A stretch of 11,297 bases of DNA from the NCBI GenBank assembly GCA_029554925.1, contig JAKPUV010000318.1:1-11297 (forward strand), read 5' to 3'. How positions within the stretch are numbered: the stretch's first letter is position 1; each line of letters opens with the position of its first letter. Positions 1 to 6,020 of the stretch are shown one piece after another. Under the pieces are notes generated by a model, which saw nothing but the letters and a program-made list of their open reading frames with translations, was not told where the DNA came from and made no database searches. Position numbers and translations under genes: made by a program. Source of the DNA: Candidatus Hydrogenedentota bacterium (GTDB lineage Bacteria; Hydrogenedentota; Hydrogenedentia; Hydrogenedentales; CAITNO01).

Positions 1-123
1 AACCCGGCGGAGGACTGGCCCATGCACGCCTCGCTGGTGATCTCGGCGGGCCTGCTGCTGCACTTCGTGCAGGCGCTGCTGGCCCATCTCCGCGCCGAGG
101 CGAAACGGAGGGCCGCGCCATGA
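1..123 (+). CDS. ResB-like cytochrome c biogenesis protein, C-terminal end (partial)
   Basis: Only the last 40 codons and a TGA stop are in the window; the gene begins upstream. The visible peptide has an acidic, Pro/Trp-containing lead-in (NPAEDWPMH), one hydrophobic helix (about residues 9-27 of the visible part) and a basic tail rich in Arg and Lys. That is how ResB/Ccs1 proteins usually end: a last membrane helix followed by a short positive cytoplasmic tail. The stronger argument is context. The stop codon overlaps the start of a clear ccsA by ATGA, and resB-ccsA is the standard pair of cytochrome c maturation System II, which carries heme across the membrane and attaches it to CXXCH apocytochromes. 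The family call is therefore an inference from an end fragment plus its neighbour; another polytopic membrane protein is possible. Confidence 0.6.
   Translation, partial: NPAEDWPMHASLVISAGLLLHFVQALLAHLRAEAKRRAAP
107..112 (+). promoter_or_regulatory. Shine-Dalgarno of ccsA
   Basis: GGAGGG lies 7 nt before the ATG at 120. It is inside the end of the upstream gene and supports the start at 120, whose ATG overlaps the upstream TGA. This matters because it places the inverted repeat at 174-299 inside the translated region and not in a leader. Confidence 0.75.
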
Positions 124-2261
124 GAACCCTTGCGCGCGCCCGGGCAGTTCGTGGCAGGAAGCCGGCTGCTCTTGGTCCCCCCTTCAGGGGGGTGGCCGCG
201 TCTTCGCGGCCGGGGGATGTTCTTCTCTCCGGCCGGCAGTCCCCCGTCCGGAACATCCCCCGGTTCGCTCCCGCGAACCACCCCCCTGAAGGGGGGACCC
301 GGACGGCGTGCGGAGGTGCCCAAAGGTTTGGTGCGCCGGTCATCGGACTTCTGGCCGTGCTCCTTTTCTGCGCCATGCTGGCCGCACCCGTCTTTGCGGA
401 AACCCCGCGCTGGCCGGAGGAGACCGTGCGCCTCTTTGCCACGCTGCCGGTGCAGGAGGGCGGCCGCGTGAAGCCGCTGGACACCCTGGCGCGGTTCACG
501 CTGCTGCGGCTCAACGGCATGCGCGTGCTGAAGGCGGAGACGCCGGAGGGCCGCCTGCGCCTCAGCGCGACGGAGTGGCTGCTGGACGTGCTGTTCCGCC
601 CGGAGCTGGCGCGGACCTACCGGTGCTTCTCCGTGGAGACGGGCGAGGTGGTGGCGGCGCTGGGCGGTGCCGCGCACACGAAGAAGCGGGACCGCTACTC
701 CTACGACGAGCTCGCGCCGCACCGCGACAAACTCATGGAACTGGCGCGAAAGTACGCGGAGACACCCGCCGAAAAGCGGGGCTGGATGGAGGGCCAGATC
801 GTCTCGCTGGGCGAGGCGGTGGTCCTGTTCGAGAATCTCGCGGGGGCCCTCGACGCGGTGCGGCGCGCGCACCGTTTCCCCGCGGACTCCGTGTTTGCGG
901 TGGCGTTCCCCGAAGCCGATGGCGTGCCGCTGAGCGTCGTGCTGAAGCGGATGCCCGGCGTGCTCGGGGACATGCAGGCGCGGCGCGCGGAGATGTCAGA
1001 GGAGGAGGCGCGCAGGACCGCCACCGAGGCGGGGACCTTCTTCGACGCGCTGGAGACGGACCTGGCCGGCGCGTGGAATCTGGCGCTGTTCCCCCCGGAG
1101 GACCCGGAGGTGTCCGCGTGGCGCAGCCTGGCCGAGGTGGCCGCCGCCGCCTTTCAGACGGACGGCCCACCCTACCGGGAGGACCCGCTCCTGCCGCTGC
1201 TGGAGAAGCTGGCGGCGGCGGCCCCGGCGTCCGCGGATTTCGCGGCGGCGGCGCGGGCCTTCCAGACGGCGGCGGTGGCGCGGGCCGAAGCGCGCGGCGA
1301 ATACCGCCGGGTGCCGCTGGAGCATTTCTTCTACCGGACGCAGTTCCTCTTCTACAGCCAGTGGCTTTTCGTGCTGGCGTTTCTGGCGTGGGCGCTGACC
1401 TGGGCCGCGCCGGGCAGCGGGTGGATGCGGCGCGGGGCGCTGCTTTCGCTGCTGCCGCCGCTGGCGCTGCTGGCGGCGGGCATCGCGCTGCGCTGCGTCA
1501 TCCGGGGCCGCCCGCCCGTGACCACGCTCTACGAGACCGTGCTCTTCACGGCCTTTGTGGCGGTGGGCACCGCCCTCGTGGTGGAGCTGGTGAACCGCCA
1601 GCGCATCGCGGGCACGCTGGGCGCGCTCGCCGGCGCGGCGGGCCTCTTCTTCGCCTACCGCTACGAGGCGCGCGAGGCGGTGGACACCATGCCCGCCGTG
1701 GTGGCGGTGCTCGACACGAACTTCTGGCTGGCGACCCATGTGACGACCATCGTGGCGGGCTACGGCGCGGGGCTCTTCGCCGCGCTGCTGGCCCATGTGT
1801 GGATCCTGGGGAAGCTGCTGCGCCTGCGGCGCAATGACGCCGCGTTCTACACCGCCGTGTCGCGCGCGGTCTACGGCGTGCTCTGCTTCTGCCTGCTCTT
1901 CTCCGTCATCGGCACCGTGCTTGGCGGTGTGTGGGCCGCCCAGAGCTGGGGCCGGTTCTGGGGCTGGGACCCCAAGGAGAACGGCGCCCTCATGATCGTG
2001 CTGTGGGGCCTCGTGCTGCTCCACGCGCGCAAGGGCGGCCACCTCCGCGACCGCGGCATGGCGGCGGGCGCGGTGCTCATGGGGATGATCGTCGTCTTCT
2101 CGTGGTGGGGGGTGAACGCCCTCGGTGTGGGCCTCCACAGCTACGGGTTCACCCAGGGCATCTGGCGCAACCTGTTCCTCTTCTGGGGCGCGCAGGGGCT
2201 GGTCGCGCTCGCCGCGCTCGCGCCCTGGACGGCGGGTCCGGGGCCAACGAAGCAATCCTGA
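120..2261 (+). CDS. ccsA: Cytochrome c biogenesis protein CcsA/ResC, long form with N-terminal periplasmic domain
   Basis: This is the heme-handling half of System II cytochrome c maturation. The C-terminal half (from about residue 409) is a polytopic membrane domain of about nine helices. It holds the tryptophan-rich WWD signature at residues 610-621 (WGRFWGWDPKEN), a conserved His at 540 (ATHVTT) and another at 673 (GVGLHSYGF), as expected for heme ligands. The segment PPVTTLYETVLF is also typical of the family. At 713 residues it is far longer than the usual 300-400. A signal-like helix lies at about 73-93 (ending APVFA), followed by a soluble stretch of some 310 residues beginning RLFATLPVQEGGRVKPLDT, a lead-in known from long CcsA proteins of anaerobes and PVC/FCB bacteria. 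The start at 120 has a good Shine-Dalgarno and overlaps the upstream stop. Residues 19-60 are encoded by an inserted inverted repeat, which pushes the signal helix unusually far from the start. Confidence 0.93.
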   Translation: MRTLARARAVRGRKPAALGPPFRGVAASSRPGDVLLSGRQSPVRNIPRFAPANHPPEGGTRTACGGAQRFGAPVIGLLAVLLFCAMLAAPVFAETPRWPEETVRLFATLPVQEGGRVKPLDTLARFTLLRLNGMRVLKAETPEGRLRLSATEWLLDVLFRPELARTYRCFSVETGEVVAALGGAAHTKKRDRYSYDELAPHRDKLMELARKYAETPAEKRGWMEGQIVSLGEAVVLFENLAGALDAVRRAHRFPADSVFAVAFPEADGVPLSVVLKRMPGVLGDMQARRAEMSEEEARRTATEAGTFFDALETDLAGAWNLALFPPEDPEVSAWRSLAEVAAAAFQTDGPPYREDPLLPLLEKLAAAAPASADFAAAARAFQTAAVARAEARGEYRRVPLEHFFYRTQFLFYSQWLFVLAFLAWALTWAAPGSGWMRRGALLSLLPPLALLAAGIALRCVIRGRPPVTTLYETVLFTAFVAVGTALVVELVNRQRIAGTLGALAGAAGLFFAYRYEAREAVDTMPAVVAVLDTNFWLATHVTTIVAGYGAGLFAALLAHVWILGKLLRLRRNDAAFYTAVSRAVYGVLCFCLLFSVIGTVLGGVWAAQSWGRFWGWDPKENGALMIVLWGLVLLHARKGGHLRDRGMAAGAVLMGMIVVFSWWGVNALGVGLHSYGFTQGIWRNLFLFWGAQGLVALAALAPWTAGPGPTKQS
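174..299 (+). repeat. 126-bp composite inverted repeat inserted in frame in ccsA
   Basis: The left arm (174-222) and right arm (251-299) are each 49 nt and are reverse complements except in one internal block. Each arm holds two small hairpins. In the left arm these are CCCCCC-TTCA-GGGGGG (177-192) and GGCCGCG-TCTT-CGCGGCC (194-211). In the right arm they are GGTTCGC-TCCC-GCGAACC (262-279) and CCCCCC-TGAA-GGGGGG (281-296). The outer hairpins and flanks match exactly between arms; the inner hairpins differ in sequence, yet each remains perfectly self-complementary. The centre (223-250) contains CCGGCCGG. The element spans exactly 42 codons (19-60), has no stop in the ccsA frame and shows no clear target duplication. 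It resembles a REP- or MITE-type palindromic unit. It carries no transposase gene. Confidence 0.85.
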
Positions 2262-2272
2262 CCGGCGCCCCG

Positions 2273-2317
2273 GTCCGACAGGTCTGACAAGTCTGACAGG
2301 TCAGACGGGTCTGACGC
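2273..2317 (+). repeat. Five-copy 9-bp tandem repeat
   Basis: Five consecutive 9-mers follow the ccsA stop: GTCCGACAG, GTCTGACAA, GTCTGACAG, GTCAGACGG and GTCTGACGC. The consensus is GTCTGACAG, with scattered substitutions. The array is intergenic, starting 11 nt after the ccsA stop and ending about 160 nt before the next gene. It has no inverted symmetry strong enough for a terminator and no T-run. The rest of the 2262-2480 gap shows only a weak promoter candidate. Confidence 0.85.
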
Positions 2318-2400
2318 TGCCTGGGGCACACCCGGGGGAGCGGGCCGCATTTTGTCTCAGCACATACCCCCGGTTGACCCTCGGCTGTCGGGCGCGCGTG

Positions 2401-2428
2401 TTGAAGCCGTGCGCGCGTCTGCGATACC
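2401..2428 (+). promoter_or_regulatory. Weak sigma70-type promoter candidate for the small membrane protein
   Basis: TTGAAG (2401-2406), a 16-nt spacer and GATACC (2423-2428), preceded by TGC as in extended -10 elements. The -35 matches 4 of 6 and the -10 only 3 of 6, so this is tentative. The implied leader to the ATG at 2481 would be about 45 nt and would include its Shine-Dalgarno. Confidence 0.3.
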
Positions 2429-2466
2429 CTGCAACAGACGCGCCCGTCATGGGGACCGGCGCGCAT

Positions 2467-2473
2467 GGGAGGA
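2467..2473 (+). promoter_or_regulatory. Shine-Dalgarno that fixes the small gene's start
   Basis: GGGAGGA ends 7 nt before the ATG at 2481. The open frame extends back to 2352, but the upstream part reads as arginine-rich translated intergenic DNA, so the site favours 2481. Confidence 0.65.
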
Positions 2474-2480
2474 CTGCCCG

Positions 2481-2732
2481 ATGCAGCAAGACGCACCCGT
2501 GATGCTGCTGGTCACAAAGCACGCCCTGAACATCTTCGGGCTTCTCACGGTGTTGGCGGGCGCGGTTGCCGTGGTGATCGGCCCAAAGCACCCCCTTGAG
2601 ACGCTGCTTGCCGGGTTGGGAATGCTTCTCGCCGGGTCGCTGCTGCATCTGGCCACAGTGCTGACGCTGGCGTCGGAGGCGTATCTGCGGCAGAAGACGG
2701 CGGCCCTGGACCGCGGCGCCGCCAACGACTGA
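2481..2732 (+). CDS. Small two-helix membrane protein, function unknown
   Basis: I do not recognise this 83-residue protein. It has a short polar N-terminus (MQQDAPVM), a hydrophobic helix at about residues 15-34, a short loop with Gly-Pro-Lys-His-Pro, a second helix at about 39-63, and a charged tail. This is a compact hairpin membrane protein with no catalytic motif. The start is chosen for its Shine-Dalgarno (GGGAGGA, 7-nt spacing) and because the protein-like composition begins there. It lies alone between ccsA and the beta-propeller gene on the same strand, 219 nt after ccsA and 127 nt before its neighbour, so it may be a single-gene unit. That it is a real gene is supported by the start signals and the clean two-helix pattern. 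It could be an accessory subunit, but nothing in the sequence says of what. Confidence 0.65.
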   Translation: MQQDAPVMLLVTKHALNIFGLLTVLAGAVAVVIGPKHPLETLLAGLGMLLAGSLLHLATVLTLASEAYLRQKTAALDRGAAND

Positions 2733-2859
2733 GCCCGCCTGCGCGTTGCATTCGCGGGGCGGAAAACGGATGGAATGTCCGGGGGACCGGGCATGTTGGG
2801 AAAGGGGGGCGCTTCAGGGAGGCACTTGGAGAACGTGCTGTGAAGAGGTTGACCCCGTG

Positions 2860-4599
2860 ATGGCGGGCGAAGACAGCGGCGTCGGCGCGGCGCAAGGGAA
2901 AGGCCTGCGTGTCTGGCCGGCGGTGGCGGTTGTGGCGGCGCAACATGCCGTTGCATACGGGTTCCTGCGTTTTGGCGCGGCCCCGATCGGGGGGGCCGCC
3001 GGACTGGTGGTGGTGCCGCTTGTTGCCCTGCTGCTGCTGGCCGGATGGTGGCTCTTCGCCAGCCGCGCCGCCTTTTGGGAGCGGGCGGTGTTTGCGTCGG
3101 CGTTCACGGCGGCGGTGTTCTGCGTGGCGGCGGCGCGTCCAACCACGGCGAACGACCTGATGATTCTGGCGTACGCGCTGCCTGTCCTGATGACCGGCGC
3201 CGTGGCGCTTCTGGCGGCGACAGGCCGGTGCGGGCATCTTCTCCGGGGGGGGGTGCTGCTGGGGTTTCTGCTGGCGTGCGCGGCGGTGTTCTGCGCCCTG
3301 CGGGTCGATGCCGTGGGGGGGAATCTGGTTCCCTATGTGTCCTGGCGGTGGCGGCCGTCCGGGGAGCAGCGGTCGGGCGCGCTGCCGGCGCCCGGCGCGC
3401 GGCGCGCGGTCGAAGTGCCCGCAGAGGCGGGCCCGGGGGACTGGCCGGGTTTCCGGGGGGCCGCGCGGGATGGATGCGTGCAAGGCGCGCGCTTTTCGGC
3501 GGACTGGACCGCGCCGCCCCGCGAATTGTGGCGGAGGGAGGTCGGGCCGGCCTATTCCTCCTTTGCCGCCATGGGCGATTATGTGTTTACCCAGGAGCAG
3601 CGCGGGGCGGAGGAGCTGGTCACCTGCTACGCCGCGGCCACGGGCGAGAAGGCGTGGGAGAACCGGGTGGACGCCCGTTATGAGGACGACATGGGCGTGG
3701 GCCCCCGCTCCACGCCCACCTTTTCGGGGGGGCGGCTCTTCACCCTCGGCGGCACGGGCATCCTCCAGTGCCTGGACGCCTCGACGGGGGAGGCCGTCTG
3801 GACGCGGAACGTGCCGGAGGACGCGGGGGTGCCGGTGGCGGACTATGGATTCACCAGCTCGCCCCTGGTGGAGGGGGACCGGGTGGTGGTGCCCTCCAAC
3901 GGCGGGGACGGCGCGGCCGTCCTGGCGTATGACCGCGCCACGGGGGAGCCGGTCTGGCGCGGGGGGCGCAAGTCGCCGGTGTACAGTTCGCCGCATCCCG
4001 CCGGAATCGCCGGGGTCGCGCAGGTGCTGGTCTCCAGCGATTTCGGGGTGCAGTCCCTCGCGCCGGACACGGGCGCGCTGCTGTGGGAGCATGCCTGGGA
4101 GGCGCGCACCACCCCGCGCTGCGTCCAGCCGCTGGTGCTGGACGGCGGCCGGGTGATGATCGGCTCGCCCGGGTTCACCGGGTCGCGGATGATCCGCGTG
4201 GAGAAGCCGGAGGGCGCCCCCGGGTGGGTGGTGTCCGAGGTGTGGACCAACCGCAAGTTCCGGCCCTATTTCAACGACCGGGTGACCCACGGCGGCCACT
4301 GCTACGGATTCGACGGGAACCAACTGGTCTGCGTGGACCTGGAAACGGGGGCCGTGGTGTGGGAGGGGGACAAGTACGGGGGGCAGCTGCTGCTCCTCGC
4401 CGACATGGGCATGCTGCTTGTGCTCAGCGAGCGGGGCCAGGTGGCGCTGGTGCCGGCGACGCCGGCGGGGTTCTCCGAGACGGCCCGCTTCAAGGCGCTT
4501 TCCGGCCGGACCAGCAACCACCCCGTCGTGGCGCATGGAAGGCTCTTTGTCCGCAACAACGGGGAGGCCGCCTGCTACGAGCTGCCCCCGGCTTCCTGA
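2860..4599 (+). CDS. Membrane-anchored PQQ-like beta-propeller protein
   Basis: From the ATG at 2860 the protein is 579 residues. The N-terminal quarter is membrane: five hydrophobic helices at about 18-38, 48-67, 74-92, 99-121 and 127-149. A linker with the motif SWRW (161-164) follows, then WPGFRG at 195-200, and then a run of propeller blades. The repeats show the PQQ-like pattern in which a residue pair such as ATGE or DTGA precedes a tryptophan strand (for example YAAATGEKAW, LDASTGEAVW, YDRATGEPVW, DLETGAVVW). WPxFRGxxxDG and the SWRW lead-in are, as I recall them, hallmarks of planctomycete-type PQQ-like proteins. The catalytic residues of true quinoprotein dehydrogenases are not evident, so this is more likely a structural or binding propeller on the outer side of the membrane than an alcohol dehydrogenase. 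The start is uncertain: GTG at 2857 has better spacing from GAAGAGG (2842-2848), and the frame is open back to 2746. Confidence 0.85.
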   Translation: MAGEDSGVGAAQGKGLRVWPAVAVVAAQHAVAYGFLRFGAAPIGGAAGLVVVPLVALLLLAGWWLFASRAAFWERAVFASAFTAAVFCVAAARPTTANDLMILAYALPVLMTGAVALLAATGRCGHLLRGGVLLGFLLACAAVFCALRVDAVGGNLVPYVSWRWRPSGEQRSGALPAPGARRAVEVPAEAGPGDWPGFRGAARDGCVQGARFSADWTAPPRELWRREVGPAYSSFAAMGDYVFTQEQRGAEELVTCYAAATGEKAWENRVDARYEDDMGVGPRSTPTFSGGRLFTLGGTGILQCLDASTGEAVWTRNVPEDAGVPVADYGFTSSPLVEGDRVVVPSNGGDGAAVLAYDRATGEPVWRGGRKSPVYSSPHPAGIAGVAQVLVSSDFGVQSLAPDTGALLWEHAWEARTTPRCVQPLVLDGGRVMIGSPGFTGSRMIRVEKPEGAPGWVVSEVWTNRKFRPYFNDRVTHGGHCYGFDGNQLVCVDLETGAVVWEGDKYGGQLLLLADMGMLLVLSERGQVALVPATPAGFSETARFKALSGRTSNHPVVAHGRLFVRNNGEAACYELPPAS

Positions 4600-4609
4600 C
4601 GCGGGGCGG

Positions 4610-4639
4610 GTGAAAAGGCGGCGTCCGGCGCGCTAGAAT
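4610..4639 (+). promoter_or_regulatory. Probable sigma70-type promoter of the Gfo/Idh/MocA gene
   Basis: GTGAAA (4610-4615, 4 of 6 match to TTGACA), an 18-nt spacer and TAGAAT (4634-4639, 5 of 6 match to TATAAT). Transcription would start near 4646 and give a leader of about 25 nt carrying the Shine-Dalgarno GGAGAGG at 4661-4667. An ATG at 4638 overlaps the -10 and so cannot be the start if this promoter is used. Confidence 0.5.
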
Positions 4640-4670
4640 GTGCGCGGAGGGGGGAAGACCGGAGAGGTTC

Positions 4671-6020
4671 ATGCGAAACGCGAAGACGATGTCGCGCCGG
4701 GGTTTTCTGGGCCGGGGCGCGGCGGCGGGCGTGCTGGCGGGGTTTCCCGCCATTGTTCCCGCGTCGGCCCTGGGGCGCGACGGCCACACCGCCCCGAGCG
4801 AGCGGATTGTGGTCGGGGCCGTCGGCGTGGGGGAGCAGGGCATGGACCTCCTCTCGCAGGTCACGTCCTGCAAAGGCGCCCAGCTGGTGGCGGTGTGCGA
4901 CGTCAACCGGGACCATCTGGCGACCGCGGCCGCTTTCGTCAACGGCGCGTACGGCGGCACGGGCTGCGCCACCCATGTCCGCCACGAGGAGCTGACGGGC
5001 CGCGATGACATTGACGCCGTGCTCATAGCGTCCTGCGACCACTGGCACGTCCTGCACGCCCTGGCGGCGGTCCGCTCGGGCAAGGGCGTCTATGTCGAGA
5101 AGCCCCTCGGGCTGACGGTGGCGGAGGACAAGGCGCTTCGCGACGAGGTGGTCCGGCGCGGCGTCGCGTTTCAGTTCGGGACCATGCAGCGGTCGGAGGG
5201 GGAGTTCCGGCGGGCCTGCGAGCTCGTGCGCAACGGCGTTATCGGCAAGCTCCACACGGTGTATGTGTGGTGCCCGCAGGGCATGGACCACGGGCCGGCG
5301 CCGGAGGTCCCCGTTCCCGCCGCGCTGGACTACGACCGGTGGCTGGGGCCCGCGCCCTTCAAGCCCTACACCGAGGGCCGCGAGAGGAACCTGTGTTGGT
5401 TCTTCATGTCCGACTACTCCCTGGGCTTCATCGCGGGCTGGGGCATCCATCCGATGGACATCGCGTTCTGGGGGGCGGGGGAAATGATGCACACCCCGTG
5501 CTGGTTCGAGGGGGTGGGGCGGATCCCCGCCGCCGGGCTGTGCGACACGGTCATGGAATGGAAGGTGTTCTGCACCTATGACAGCGGGCTGCTCGTGGAC
5601 TACCGCTCCATGCCCGCCCCGCACGACTGGATCCGGCGCTTCGACGCGGACGTTGGCCTGGGCATGTTCAACCACGGCACGGCTTTCGTCGGCGAGGACG
5701 GATGGATCCAGGTGAACCGCCTCAAGATCACCGCGTCCTCCCCCGACCTGCTCGCGGCGGCGCCGACTGAGGGCGGGGTCAGGCTGCACGCCAGCGGGAG
5801 CCACATGGAAGACTTCATTGAGAGCGTGCGGACGGGACGGCCCACCGTGAGCCCCATTGAGGACGCGCTGCGGGCGGACTGCTTCTGCCACGCCTGTGAC
5901 CTATCAATCCGTCTGGGGAAGCGCCTCCGCTGGGATCCGGCCGGGGAGACCTTTGTGGACGCGCCGGACGCCGCGGCGCGCCTGGAGCGGCCCATGCGGG
6001 CGCCCTGGACGCTAGCCTGA
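4671..6020 (+). CDS. Tat-exported Gfo/Idh/MocA family oxidoreductase
   Basis: A 449-residue NAD(P)-dependent oxidoreductase of the family that includes glucose-fructose oxidoreductase and inositol dehydrogenase; such enzymes act on sugars, cyclitols and their derivatives. The N-terminus is a twin-arginine signal (SRRGFLGRG at 8-16, then a hydrophobic stretch to about 33 ending PASA), so the folded, cofactor-loaded protein is likely exported. The Rossmann nucleotide motif is at about 49-57 (GAVGVGEQG), and the family's EKP motif is at 143-145, followed by the substrate-binding alpha/beta domain. Secreted members are abundant in Planctomycetota and related groups that degrade complex sugars. 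The start at 4671 has GGAGAGG just before it; an ATG at 4689 would also keep the Tat motif, and an ATG at 4638 is rejected because it overlaps the likely -10. The substrate is unknown. The last 9 nt overlap the convergent radical SAM gene. Confidence 0.92.
   Translation: MRNAKTMSRRGFLGRGAAAGVLAGFPAIVPASALGRDGHTAPSERIVVGAVGVGEQGMDLLSQVTSCKGAQLVAVCDVNRDHLATAAAFVNGAYGGTGCATHVRHEELTGRDDIDAVLIASCDHWHVLHALAAVRSGKGVYVEKPLGLTVAEDKALRDEVVRRGVAFQFGTMQRSEGEFRRACELVRNGVIGKLHTVYVWCPQGMDHGPAPEVPVPAALDYDRWLGPAPFKPYTEGRERNLCWFFMSDYSLGFIAGWGIHPMDIAFWGAGEMMHTPCWFEGVGRIPAAGLCDTVMEWKVFCTYDSGLLVDYRSMPAPHDWIRRFDADVGLGMFNHGTAFVGEDGWIQVNRLKITASSPDLLAAAPTEGGVRLHASGSHMEDFIESVRTGRPTVSPIEDALRADCFCHACDLSIRLGKRLRWDPAGETFVDAPDAAARLERPMRAPWTLA

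Noticed and set aside
2321..2340. Possible terminator hairpin after ccsA
   Set aside because: The G/C-rich stretch pairs poorly and is not followed by a T-run.
2746..2776. Promoter for the beta-propeller gene (TTGCAT with TGGAAT 19 nt on)
   Set aside because: The spacing is outside the usual range and both boxes are weak, so it was not listed as a feature.
3245..3253. Run of nine G in the beta-propeller gene as a programmed slippage site or assembly frameshift
   Set aside because: The frame is intact on both sides and continues the membrane helix pattern, so neither slippage nor an error is needed.
2545..4536. A 663-codon open frame on the minus strand opposite the beta-propeller gene
   Set aside because: The translation is Arg/His/Pro/Gly-rich without recognisable domains, and the plus strand holds a well-formed propeller protein.
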